A stretch of DNA of 64,000 nucleotides from Otis tarda (Eukaryota > Chordata > Aves > Otidiformes > Otididae), in contig CM048553.1 in the NCBI GenBank assembly GCA_026413225.1, forward strand, positions 136,120,190 to 136,184,189. The letters run 5' to 3'. The position numbers and the translations under genes are program-made. Each line of letters starts with the position of its first letter. Position 1 is the stretch's first letter. Shown here one piece after another: positions 27,833-38,599 of the stretch. Below the pieces are notes generated by a model, which worked only from the letters and a program-made list of their open reading frames with translations, had not been told where the DNA came from and did no database searches.

Positions 27833-28037
27833 TGTTGTGGGTTGACCTTGGCCAACATCCAGACACTCACCCAACCATTCATTCACTTACTTTTCCTCCT
27901 CAACAAGGCAGGGGAAGACCAGAGGCTGAAACAGCTCATGGATGAAGATATAGACAGGGAGATAATCTACTTACCAACTTACCAACTATTGTCATGGGCA
28001 AAACTGGCTTGACTTGGGGAAGAATAGTTTAATTTAA

Positions 28038-28043
28038 TTTATT
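28038..28043 (-). terminator. LTR polyadenylation signal (AATAAA)
   Basis: AATAAA on the minus strand sits about 465 bp downstream of the candidate TATA box and about 200 bp from the 3' end of the LTR, a normal LTR arrangement. The related LTR has the same signal at the matching place. Confidence 0.5.
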
Positions 28044-28506
28044 GACAATTAAGATGGATTTGGGTAGTGAGAAACAAAGACAAAATTTAAGAGGACATCT
28101 TCCCCCCATCCCCCTTTTCCCAGGCTCAACTTCACTTCTTCACTCCAGACAACTCTACCTCCTCCCCATAAGCGTCACAAGGGGATGGGGAAATGGGGGT
28201 TGTTGTCACTCCATAACACCCCTCTCTGCTGCTCCTTCTTCCTCACACTTTCCCCTTACTCTAACCTGGGGATCCTCCTAGAGGAAGCAGTCCTTCACAA
28301 ATCTCTCTGAAGTGGGTCATTCCCAAAGGCTGCAGTTCCTTTTAGGAACTACCTGCTCTACCATGGTCTCTCCACAGGCTGCAGGGGCTACTCTGGTGCT
28401 TGGAGAACCTCTTTCTCCTCCTTCTTCTCTGACTCGGTTGCTCAGAGGACTGTTTCTCACTTTTTTTCCCCCTCACTCTTCTGCTTGTGTGGTGTATTTG
28501 CCTTCT

Positions 28507-28514
28507 CTTAAATA
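28507..28514 (-). promoter_or_regulatory. Candidate LTR TATA box (TATTTAAG)
   Basis: TATTTAAG on the minus strand lies in the U3 part of the LTR, upstream of the AATAAA at 28038-28043. The equivalent segment of the LTR at 33,329-34,451 has lost it. Confidence 0.42.
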
Positions 28515-28657
28515 CATTTTCCCAAAGGTGCCACCCACTTGGCTGATGGGCTCAGCTATGTGCTGTGGTGGGTTTGTTGGAGCAGAATGAACCAGCTGTG
28601 CCCAGTACAGAACAGACCTGGCGTCTCCTCACAAAGGCCACCGTACAAACCCCCACA

Positions 28658-31600
28658 GCCCACGCTTGGACAAGGACACCCGATTTACCTTCAGCGGTGC
28701 GAAAAGGAAGGAAGAGTACTGCCCTAGTGTGCCCCCTGTTACAGACACTGTCAGGAGGATAATGGAGAATAGTATGTTGCCTCCTTTTTTTCAATAATCT
28801 CCACTTCTTGTTTTATGAGATTTGTAATATTGCAGGGGCAATAAAGTAGCTTTTTTGCTACTCTTTTACAGCTCACAGGGACTATAGGTAGGGACGATAT
28901 TTGTTGGTGGAGGAAGCGGGGGAGTTAATTCTGAGCCTGCTAGATGACACAGCATGCCTCTCATAGGCTTAGTAGATGTTTCTCCATTTTGTAAAGCCTG
29001 CATTAGGTCTCCTTTCTTTGTCTCCAGGCACTCACCCAGTTTCAGTAGCATGTCCATTTTCTCCACAATAAGTGCTGAACTAACCTACAGTTCCGAAAAA
29101 TATGTGTTTGCCTGCTATTAACCTCATTGGCATAGTCAAGGTGTCTGAGAAATGTGAAGCATCTTTTGGGTTTTCAGAGTTGTTCCAGGGTTATTCTCAA
29201 TGCAACATCTGAAGCTCTTTAGGGAAACATCCAAATTCAGAGCTCAGCTGTGTAGCAATCCCGCTTACTTATCTGTTTCTGCAGCACTGGTGCCTCATTA
29301 GTACCAATAACCTTCCTCTGTAGCTTTCGTCATCCTACCATGTGTTAGGAATTGAGAAAGGATGTTTTTTCTGGATTTTGGATTTTGTTTTCTTTATCAT
29401 AGGGTTTCTCTGTTGTTTAGTGCTCTGATTTCTTTTCCTTCTCTTATTTACTGCTTCCAACAGAAAGTATCGGAAAATATAAGCTCTCTGATGGACTTGT
29501 TTCGATAAATGTCATCAAATGGTTGATAAAATGTATCCCTCAGTATATCATTTAACTCCATCTGCCTAGTCCAAACTGACTGTAGGCATTAGCAACAGCA
29601 GCTCATCCCAGTTATGTACTCAGGTGCTAAGGAAAAGAGGAACATTTATCTTTGTTTTATTTGGTTCAATTAGCTTTCCTATGTTGCCTTAGAAAATAAT
29701 CTATAGAATGATTAACAGTGGTTCTCCACGTGTGTTATCATTGTGCTGCCTCTATGATAGGTCTTTATAATGCTCTAGCAGTGCTATTTCTTTGGCTTAT
29801 TCCTTGCTTGTCCTTGGACAACCTGTTTTAACTGTATTACCACTACCAACTCCCTAATGTAGGAGGTGAACAAGGAACCTATAGAGTACAGCTAAGGCAT
29901 TACTGCCCTGTATTACAATCCAGCTTCAAGCAGCTGAAGAAATTCTCTAGCCACACTGTTATGTGATAAACTGAAGTGTTTGTGTAATTTTTCTCGGAAA
30001 TAAAATATGAGCTTGGCAGTCATGAACAACTATTAATTGCATTCCACGCTTACTTTGATGTAAACTGGGAGTAATATAGATAAAAGCAGGTATAAATGAG
30101 AAGAAAACTGGCCAGAAATATTTTTATTATAATTTCAATATAACTGATTGGAAGGAAAAAAAAAAAGATAAAAGGGACTGGTTTTTCCCCCAAATATCTA
30201 TTAAACAGTACACTTTACTGAAGGGTAGGCAATATAGTCTTGAAAGATCACATGTCTAAATTCATGAACAAAGGTCTAGAAACTCATCCTCTATGTTCCT
30301 CCCAATGGAGGCTTAATAACCTGCTTCTGCAAGAACATTATACAAAAGAAACAACTAAAATGTATTTGGAAGCAAACACAATGGAGGAAATGTCTCTCTT
30401 GTTGTTATGAGAAGCTATGAGAACCATACTGAAAAGCTATATAATATTGTATTCAAATCACTGGAGGAAAGAAAATGTCAAAACAAAGTAAATTAGAAAA
30501 GAAACTAAAACCAGGAACCCAGAGGTACTTTAAAGACTCTTCCAGAACAAAGTAATCAGAAAATGCTCTAATTCACAACTGCTGTTCAACACACACACTG
30601 AAAGAAACCCTTACATTTTTATATCTAAAACAAAACACTGTTTTTAAATCAATGGTGAAGAATAAGCTTGGAGAACTGCTTGACTCATCAGACGTCTTCA
30701 GGTGGGTTATTGTTTTGTGCCTTAAAATACCAGCAGTGCAACCGTAATTACTAAATTTCAGGAAATAATGAAAGAATGCTGCAATTTCTGGGAGAAGCTT
30801 GATGCAACTAAACAAAATCCAGAGAAGTTAATGACAGCTGCGACAAGTATTTAAAGTTGTTGATTCTTCCAAAACCTGAGTTGTTTAAAACCCCACTGTG
30901 GCCAGATGAGTCTGAGCCATCCACTAAAAACACCAAATAGTGAAAGGCATGGGATCTGAATGAACTTAAGTATATATATTAAAAAAGCTTCATTAAATCC
31001 TTCCTTAAGAGCAAATTTAATCATGACTATTTAGATAAGTTATGAATTTCCAGCTGTTATATTTTCTATGCTGCAAAAGCAAAACATATTTTTTTACCTT
31101 TGTGACTTTTATTTTAAGTGAAGGAAATCTACAAGGAGCAAATACAAATTTCTGTTTGATAGAGTTGAAAAAGAGAGACAGGAAAAGCACTAGCACTCTA
31201 ATTGATTTCTTTAAAGGATTCTCAAACTGCCCTTACAACAGACGGTATTGGGAGCAGAACAGGTTTCTTTATGTGAAAAGTACCATCTATTTATCCCCAG
31301 CAAGGGGACTTAGGGAGGATACAGAATCGTCCAAAAACAACAGATGGGAGATGTACTAAATCGCCTATTTCCTGTGCTGTTTCTTATCCACCCATAAATG
31401 ATCAAGTATCTTTTATATCACATCACGTCATCCTAACAGACCTTTCCCAACACAGTTTGCAGACCTCTCCCTGCTGTTCTTTACCACTTAATGAGTGACT
31501 CTGGACCTCCCTAGCTACACACTCCTCTGCTCTGCAAAAATATCACCTAGGGCTATTAATCCAGGACTTTGGTTATCCCACATTTAGGAGTCACCCTGCT

Positions 31601-33323
31601 ACTCCTGTGAGCGGTGAATGCATTTCACCATTCACCTGACAAAGCCATCCTTCTTCGGAAGATGATACAGCTAAGTGAAGTATTGAAGACTTTGTTAGCC
31701 ATGTAAGATAGCCCATATCCATTTTCATTAAAGCTTGTAACACTACAAACTAGTTGCTCTAGTCTTCATACTACCCATTTATCGTACATTAGGTCATTGT
31801 ATAGGTTCTGCTATTGCACTGTGATTAGAGCTCTGTTATCCTGTTATCTGTTATTTGTTATTCTTCTTGGGTAGTCTTAAGCGGATAAATACAACTTCTA
31901 GCAAAAGTAATGCATTGTACTTCCAGTTGTTCACCATACATTTACAGTAGCAGAAACATGCTACAATGCTAGTATTAATGAATGTCTTGAGGTGTGCCTT
32001 CAGTTTGTGGGTAAAGATAGATGTAGCAAAAGCTGACTGACACATTAGCCACTCGTTATTTATGTTAAATGGAAAAGGTTATATTACGAGATAGATACAG
32101 ACACAGTGGAGAAGTAGTTGTGGGAGATACTAAAGGGTTTGTCTAGTGACAACCTAAACAGATTTCACTGCTGCCTGCTAGATTCTTCCTCTCCTTCCAT
32201 CAGCCTTTCTTGGGCCAACTCTGGCTGAGCTGATGCAGAATGCTGAATCAGCAGAAAACGCTTGCCTTTACTATAGGATTTGTTTTGTTCTGACACTGTG
32301 CTGAACACAGGGCCCAGCAGACGCTGGAGCCAGCAAAAGGAAGAGACTGGAATGCATAGCCAGGGATGGCAAGATCCCTGGCTAGAGCAACCAGTAATTA
32401 GATTGGCTTGCAAGCTACTAAAATTGCAACCCATACTACATCTAAAGACAGTCAGCAAATAAACTGTGTGTCCTGTGTGTCCAGTACACCACTGCACTGA
32501 TTAGTGTAAAATGTGAATGTATCAGAAACAAAATATTGACTTGCAACAACCAAAAGTGGAAGAAGAGAAAGCCAGAGAAATAACTGTACCTGGAACAAAG
32601 CTCTTGGAAAACTGGTCTGACTGGTAAGGCATATAAACATATTTTAAAGTAAAGTCTGCTGTTGTTCTCCTGCTCTTGCTCAGGTAAAAAGAACTGCTAT
32701 ATGTTCTTTATCAACATAAAATAAGCAAAAACTATACTTCCATCTGGCACTAATCTCATCTTCTGTTGGAAATTGTTTGGGAATATGCCAAACATCATCA
32801 TATATGACCAAGCTAAAGGTAATAAACCATAATACTATTGAACAGTATTGATAAAAAATATCTACTCAGTGTGACCATTTAACTGTGTTGTTTTTATTAA
32901 ATTTAGTCTTCCAGGCTACTTAAAACATCCTTGTGCTGAAGGCAGGCACGGCATTCTTACAGCATACACATGGGGCTGGACAGGAACAATCCTTCTTTTC
33001 CTATGTGCCAGAGAGAGCTTGTCCCTTACCTCTCACATCTGCACTACTGACTAAATGGTTTCTCATGAACTGGAATGGCTCACACATCTCCCATAACCCC
33101 TGCAATGATAGTACATGATGGAATGCTGTGGTTTCATACTACGTAAATGCAGCTCATGTTTTGTCTCTCCATTTTTGGATTGTTTGTGAATTGCTGGTTA
33201 TAGTAAGGCTTACTTAAACCATCATCTCCTGGTGACATAGACACAGCACATCCTCCCTTCAAAGAACAAGTTGTCTTACTGTGGCAGACCAGCTTCTCTG
33301 TGTCAGGATCTGTTGTTTACAGA
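28658..33323. other. Unique AT-rich sequence, no feature seen
   Basis: About 4.7 kb without a recognisable gene or repeat. The open frame at 31,042-31,359 on the plus strand (105 codons) has no motif and no codon pattern that argues for a real protein. Confidence 0.5.
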
Positions 33324-33328
33324 GACTC
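33324..33328. repeat. Target-site duplication GACTC, left copy
   Basis: GACTC immediately precedes the TG end of the LTR at 33,329. The same five bases follow the CA end at 34,452-34,456. A 5-bp duplication is typical of ERVL-like integrases and occurs in other avian ERVs. Confidence 0.9.
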
Positions 33329-33512
33329 TGCGGTGAGTTGACCCTGGCGGGACTCCAGGTGCTCACCAAAGCTGCTCTATCATTCCTCCTCCTCAGCTGG
33401 ACAGGGGAGAGAAAATATAATGAAAGGCTTGTGGATCGAGAAGACAAGGACAAAGAGAGATCACTCACCAGTTACCATCATGGGCAAAATAGACTCAACT
33501 TGGGGAAAATAA

Positions 33513-33518
33513 TTTATT
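33513..33518 (-). terminator. LTR polyadenylation signal (AATAAA)
   Basis: AATAAA on the minus strand lies in the 3' quarter of the solo LTR at the place matching 28038-28043 in the related copy. Confidence 0.5.
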
Positions 33519-33740
33519 TCCTACTAAGATAAAGTAGGATTATGACAAATAAAACCAAATCTTAAAACACCTTTCCCCCATCTTGTCCTTCTTCCCAGGC
33601 TTAACCTCGCTCCTGATTTTTCTCAACCTTCTCCCCCACAGCGGTGCAGGGGGACAGGGAATGGGGATTGCAGTTAGTTCATCACACATTGTTTCTACCA
33701 CTCCTTCCTCCTCAGGCGGAGGACTCCTCACACTCTTCCT

Positions 33741-34045
33741 CTGCTCCAGCGTGGGGTCCCTCCCACAGGAGACAGTCCTCCATGAACTTCTTCAATGTAA
33801 GTACTTCCCATGGGCTGCAGTTCTTCATAAACCACTCCACAGTGGGTCCCCCATAGGGTGCAATTCCTTCAGGAACAGACTGTTCCAGCATGGGTCACCC
33901 GTGGGGTCATAAGTCCTGCCAGAAAACCTGCTCCAGCATGGGCTTCTCTCTCCACGGGTCCACAGATCCTGCCAGAAGCCTGCTCCAGCAGGGGCCCTTC
34001 ATAGGCCACAGCCTCCTTTAGGCATCCACCTGTCCCAGCATGGGG
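33741..34045. repeat. Internal imperfect tandem array in the LTR, about 50-bp period
   Basis: Cores of the form CTGYTCCAGCRTGGG start at 33880, 33928, 33980 and 34030 (spacings 48, 52, 50). A further core lies at 33741, and decayed units lie between it and 33880. Each core is followed by a CCACGGG or CCGTGGG type segment. Such arrays in an LTR U3 can differ in unit number between copies. Confidence 0.75.
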
Positions 34046-34451
34046 TCCTCCACGGGCTGCAGGTGGGTCTCTGCTCCTCCGTGGGCCTCCATGGGCTTCA
34101 GAGGGACAACCTGCTTCACCATGGTCTGCTCCATGGGCTGCAGGGGAATTTCTGCTCTGGTGCCTGGACCCCCTCCTCCCCCTCCTTCTTCACTGACCTT
34201 GGTGTTTGCAGAGCTGTTTCTCTCACATATTCTCACTCCTCTTTCCAGCTGCAATTACTGCCACACAGGTTTTTTTCACAGAGATTCTGCCACCATCGGT
34301 GATTGTCTCAGCCTTGGCCAGTGGCAGGTCCGCCTTGGAGCTGGCTGGCAGTAGTGTTATCAGACACAGGGGAAGTTTCTAGCAGCTTCTCACAGAAGTC
34401 ACCCCTGTAGCCCCTCCTGCTACCAAAACGTTGCCATACAAACCCAATACA

Positions 34452-34456
34452 GACTC
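34452..34456. repeat. Target-site duplication GACTC, right copy
   Basis: This matches GACTC at 33,324-33,328 and directly follows the CA end of the LTR. Confidence 0.9.
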
Positions 34457-34489
34457 TGAGTGATAAAAGAGTTAGACAAATCAACAGAA

Positions 34490-34674
34490 GCAGGTTAACT
34501 ATGGCCTGCCCAGGGAGGTGGTGGAGTCGCCGTCCCTGGCAGTGTTCAAGAGGCGGCTTGATGAGAAGCTACAAGATATGGTTTAGTAGCTGTGGCAGCA
34601 ATGGTAGTGGGAAGACGGCTGGACTAGATGATCTTATAGGTCCCATCCAACCATGTGATTCTATGATTCTATGA
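34490..34674 (+). mobile_element. CR1 LINE 3' fragment
   Basis: The sequence starts in the CR1 ORF2 end region with CTGCCCAGGGAGGTGGTGGA (the code for the LPREVV-like block) and runs through GGACTAGATGATCTTATAGG to a terminal TGATTCTATGATTCTATGA repeat. It belongs to a different subfamily from the copies at 4.2, 54.0 and 58 kb, judged by its 3' end. It begins only about 35 bp from the LTR's right target-site duplication. Confidence 0.93.
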
Positions 34675-36699
34675 ACTGTCACCAGCTTATAGACTATTAC
34701 TACATAAATATAGGATAATATGTTTCTCTGTTTAATACACCCGTATTACCTTGAGTAGAGCTTATGATATAGTTTTCTTTTACAGACTGAAACATGATTT
34801 CCTAGAAAATGGGAAAACCATCCAAAACAAAACACAAAACCCTGGGAAGCCAACTGTAGCTTTAAACCCAGCTGCTCTAATTAACAAACAACACTGTCTC
34901 TCTCAGCAGCAAAATCAATACACTTGAACTAAATACCAATATTTTTATTTATATTTTTTTTTAAACAAAGCAAAATGCTGTGCACTGGTGGTCTAAGAAT
35001 GGATGAGAAGGGCAAATGAAACAAAAACATCAGAACAAAAAAAGGCACTTTCTTTTTTGGGGTGAAAGTAAAAATCTTTTCTACATGTACTTCAGATAAT
35101 GTGCTTTGCAGAGTCAGTCTTGCCCTCTCAGACTTTATTGTTAATTATTCAACAGGGCCGTAAAGAAAGCTCCAAGGTTCAAGCAATATGACAATTTCTT
35201 ATTTATGCAAAATTGAGAGTCAAAGTTTGGTTGTAATCCCACTTACAAGCAGTACCAGCCAGGTTGTCAGGATCCGTTTCCAGGCTTACACAGCATTTAG
35301 CAGGAGCTAAAGTAATGAAGTAGAACTGGTCAGGCACAATCCCTGGATCTTTTTGCAGGGAAGTTTTCCTGATAAATTTGTCAGCCCTTTCTTTTTACTA
35401 AATAAGGAGTCTTACTCTTCTAAAGCTGTAGATATTTCTTGTGAAAAAGGCTTTGTCTACATGTTGTTGACTTAGACAAACTCGATCTTTTTTAGTCCAG
35501 TTTGCATGCTATCCTGAACACAGCTCTGAATGCTGAACTTTCTGTGTCAAAGGTAGGCATCTCACAAGTCTCCCTAGAAAGGCAGCTGCTGACAGCACAG
35601 AGGGGGGAAAGAATGAATATCACATTTGGAAAAAAAAAAAACCAACAGAGAACAGGTCTGGAAGAGGGAACCACTCTGCAGGAGGGCCTCTGAGCTCTGT
35701 CCACAGATATGTTGTATGAGAGAATACAGCCTGATGGAACTGAATGTTTTCTGTCCTGAAATCACATTATCTTAAAAGCTGTTCTTCACACTATCAGCTT
35801 GCTTAATTTAATTTACTACTTACTAATTTTGTTGGTTGCTGGTAGTTTGATTACACAAGTTTTTTTCAGTTGGCCAACTAACCAGAAAGACGACTGAGAG
35901 AAGATTTTAATGTTCCACATAATCAAGAGCGTTCATTAGACTACTGTTTTTCAGGATTAATTTCTACAATTAAAAAAAAATATTTTTACAATATAGATTC
36001 CTTCAAATGTTAAAATCTGCTGGATAGAAGTATTAGGTAATGTTTCTAAATTTTTTAAATTTCACTTTTGCGAAAATATCAGCTAACATTGAAAAAAGTA
36101 ATCTGTAATTTATAAGTGCAGAAGTTTATGTGATTGAAAAACATCACCTATATTTTCAATGATAAAAGGCACATTACAAACTATACAAGGACATCAAAAG
36201 TCTTGTGCTCATGACTGAACCTATCTTCTTTATTCATTATCATTCAATGGTTTCCTCTTACAGCATCACACAGAGCAATATGATATTCCCTAGACATGTA
36301 GACAATTATGCAACAATAAAATTCAGCTACGTAGCTATTTTCATAATTGTGTCTAAAAGGATGGAGGTTTTTTTTGCTATAAACTTCTTTTACATTTAAT
36401 TGCCTTACAAAGAGACCAAGATGAAATAATTTCTGAATTTTTCCTTATAAGGTATCTCAAGAGAAAATAATTCCTGAAATTCTCCTGTAGTAGCAAGTAA
36501 TCAGAGAACTGCAAAATCTTGCAAATGCTTTTAAGACAGGAAGCATCCAGTTTGATTTTAATTTGTACCCAATGAAGTCTTACTTTAGTATTTTACCTCA
36601 ACAGGCAAAAATAATTCAGTGTTTACATTTGTTCATAAAACCTCTCCATGTTTTAATGAACTAGTTCTTCAGAAAGAAAACAGGTTCTTAAGTGAAATG
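34675..36699. other. Unique AT-rich sequence, no feature seen
   Basis: No gene or repeat was recognised. Short A/T runs only. Confidence 0.5.
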
Positions 36700-36840
36700 C
36701 TCTTTGCCAACTAAGGTTAATAAAAACTTTCAGAACCAAGTGGGATGGCGTTACCATGGCAACTAAAGCTTGGACTTATCAAATACATCAAAGCTCACAT
36801 TTGATAAACTGGATTGAAATCAGACCTTGTTTTCCTGGAG
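36700..36840. promoter_or_regulatory. Candidate distal regulatory element with an RFX X-box
   Basis: The palindrome GTTACCATGGCAAC at 36750-36763 fits the RFX X-box consensus (GTNRCC, 0-3 bases, RGYAAC) exactly. Thirteen bases on, TTATCAAAT (36776-36784) and ATTTGATAA (36799-36807) form a perfect 9-bp inverted repeat carrying GATA cores. A TCF/LEF-like ATCAAAG lies between the arms. The segment is unique DNA just upstream of a CR1. Motif clustering of this kind is seen in conserved vertebrate enhancers, but conservation cannot be judged from one sequence. Confidence 0.4.
36750..36763. promoter_or_regulatory. RFX-type X-box palindrome
   Basis: GTTACC-AT-GGCAAC matches both half-sites of the X-box bound by RFX-family winged-helix factors. 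An exact 14-mer of this kind is not expected by chance in 64 kb, although the looser consensus could occur. In vivo binding is untested. Confidence 0.55.
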
Positions 36841-36905
36841 AAAAGCAAAGGAAGGAGTAAGATGGGAAAGGAAGAGAGTTAGACAGTTAGAGAGTTAGAG
36901 GTGAA

Positions 36906-37273
36906 ACCTCATGAGGAGGCTGAGGGGAGACCTTATCACTTTCTAACAACTACCTGAAAGGAGGTTGTAGTGAGGTGGATGTTGATCTCTTCACCCAAAT
37001 AATTAGTCATAGGACGAGATGAAAGGGCCTCAAGTTGTGTTAGAGGATGTTTAGATCAGATATTAGGAAAAATTTCTTTACTGGAAGAGTGGTCAGGCAC
37101 TGGAACAGGCTGCCCGGGGAAGTAGTTGGGTCACCATCCCTGGAGGTGTTAAAAGAATCTGTAGATGTGGCATTTTAGGACATGGTTTAGTGGACATGGT
37201 GGTGTTGGGTTCATGGTTGGACTTAATGATCTTAAAGGTCTTTTCCAACTGTAATGATTCTATGATTCTGTGA
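36906..37273 (+). mobile_element. CR1 LINE 3' fragment
   Basis: The block covers the C-terminal end of CR1 ORF2 and the 3' UTR. GAGGCTGAGGGGAGACC codes for the RRLRGD block, and TACCTGAAAGGAGGTTGTAG for YLKGGC. TTAGATCAGATATTAGGAA gives the LDIRK-like block, then GGAACAGGCTGCCCGGGG, and it ends in AATGATTCTATGATTCTGTG. Small indels and substitutions break the frame. Its 3' end resembles that of the CR1 at 40.2 kb rather than those at 54 and 58 kb. Confidence 0.93.
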
Positions 37274-38139
37274 ATATTTGTATCTTGTACATGCTGTATG
37301 CCATGTCATTTTTTTTTGCAGGAGCTGTCTTTCTATAACATCTCAATATCTAGATCACAGCCCTATTAAAGGTGACATGTAAACACAAACTTGTGCTTAA
37401 AACTGGTGGTATTAAATCCTGAGTAATATTTTTTAGTGCCGGATATGTACTGGAAAAAATTAACCTACCTTATCTCTAGGAAAAGTATAGTTCTTAAAGC
37501 AAAGTAACTGCAAAATATTGCTAGGTTAATATTTCTAAGTAGTGTTTATGCAACATAATTTTAGTAAACTTATGCCTCTGTTTCATTTCTAGAAGTCACA
37601 GCTTTTTGATTCTTGAACAATTTAGCTGTCAGTTTTCATTTCCTTTTGCTCTCCAGACATAAATAGTAGTTAAGTTTGGAAAGTTAAGCTTTTGCTTTCT
37701 GAAAAACTTACTTTTTGTTGGAGATGAAATAATGTTTATTGATTTCAGCGGAATGAAAGTTTAATTTTCACTTTTAGAAATCCTCTTTTGACATTGCACA
37801 TACTAAGTAGCATGATAGCACAATCCTCAACTAGTAATGGAGGTGGGGGTAAAGAAGAACTGTGAAAAAGAAACAGCTAAAGATGTTAGTATCTCCTAAT
37901 GCCCAGCAAATACTGCAGACTGAAGTCAGATGTAAGTATGAGTGTCTGTTTCATCACCGAGTAGCTAAAAGGGAAATCAAAGTAGATAAACCTTAGGAAA
38001 ACTAAATTAATTTTTTTTACACCAGTCTTAAGGGTAAGGAAATTCCTCTTCAGAAGTTATTTTTCATGGGTAATCGGGGTGAAATGTGAGCAAAAATAGA
38101 AGTATCTACACAAGAATTCTTAGCTGAACACAGGAAGCA
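37274..38139. other. Unique AT-rich sequence, no feature seen
   Basis: Nothing beyond AT-rich unique sequence was recognised between the CR1 3' fragment and the older CR1 remnant. Confidence 0.45.
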
Positions 38140-38315
38140 AAATAGCAGTAAATCACTAGGGCCTGATGTAATTCATCAACTCAGAGCACTGAAGCAATTA
38201 AAAAGCAGAGCAGGTGAAAAAAAAAAAAATAAATAAAGCAACTGGAAGGGCTGGAAGATGGCCAGTGCTGTGTTCACATTTTTTAAGAAGGAAGTTAGAT
38301 ATGATCAGAGAATTG
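38140..38315 (+). mobile_element. Decayed CR1 remnant (start of reverse transcriptase)
   Basis: Near 38,145-38,205 the plus strand codes for SSKSLGPDVIH, the equivalent of the CR1 SKAAGPDGI block. After an A13 interruption, 38,244-38,315 codes in another frame for NWKGWKMASAV and then a FFKKE...DQR stretch, the equivalent of the DWRKANVTPIFKK...D..NYRP block. The two blocks lie in the right order and about the right distance apart. No intact frame remains. No 3' continuation is convincing beyond about 38,320. Confidence 0.55.
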
Positions 38316-38599
38316 TAAGACAATAATTTTTGTTAAAGTTTTGAGGCAATAGCTCTGATTTAAGATTGAAAACCTATGAAAGGATGCTACCTCTTGCCAT
38401 GGTCAGTGCACATTGCTGAGAAACCATACTGATACACTTCTCAACTCTATTCTGCCTTAGCCTGAGAGTCCTAACATATTGATGTGAGACATGTGCATTG
38501 AACAATGAGAGGGACAAGCAGGTTTCAGAACTTGTTTGTAGAAGAAAGTGGCCTTTTTTTGTAAACTGATATCTTTTCAAGATTGCCTGCTTTTCCACA

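Larger units (their letters stand above)
27833..28657 (-). mobile_element. Diverged solo LTR of an avian endogenous retrovirus
   Basis: The plus strand starts TGTTGTGGGTTGACC and ends in CCGTACAAACCCCCACA. Between these ends it follows the same order of blocks as the LTR at 33,329-34,451: a GTTGACCTTGG start, CATGGGCAAAACTGGCTTGA, a CTTCCCCCCATCCCCC run, then repeated GGGCTGCAG-type units. It is about 300 bp shorter because part of the internal repeat array is missing. On the minus strand it has TATTTAAG (28507-28514) as a likely TATA box and AATAAA (28038-28043) further on, in the order expected for an LTR read on the minus strand. No matching target-site duplication was found, so either the ends are a few bases off or the copy is old. 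Confidence 0.78.
33329..34451 (-). mobile_element. Solo LTR (1,123 bp) with intact target-site duplication
   Basis: The element begins TGCGGTGAGTTGACC and ends CCAATACA on the plus strand, with TG...CA ends and perfect GACTC flanks, so both ends are placed exactly. It belongs to a common bird ERV LTR family. On the minus strand it reads TGTATTGGGTTTG first, and AATAAA lies at 33513-33518, about 190 bp from the 3' end. The middle holds an imperfect array of about 50-bp units marked by CTGCTCCAGCATGGG-like cores at 33741, 33880, 33928, 33980 and 34030. A TATTTAAG box present in the related LTR at 27,833-28,657 is missing here, where a T7 run occupies the place. There is no internal proviral sequence, so this is a recombination product. 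Open frames inside it on both strands are artefacts of its GC-rich repeats. Confidence 0.93.

Noticed and set aside
28728-28745. CTCF-like core TGCCCCCTGTTA
   Set aside because: Only the first half fits the CTCF consensus; the GTGG half is lost.
28539-28794. Overlapping frames at the right edge of the LTR at 28.6 kb
   Set aside because: They are inside or beside a solo LTR, without motif or a consistent start.
31042-31359. 105-codon open frame on the plus strand
   Set aside because: No domain, signal or membrane pattern was seen, and its length is within chance for this window.
33583-34354. Several overlapping open frames of 60-110 codons on both strands
   Set aside because: They lie in the GC-rich repeat array of the solo LTR and are compositional artefacts, not retroviral genes.
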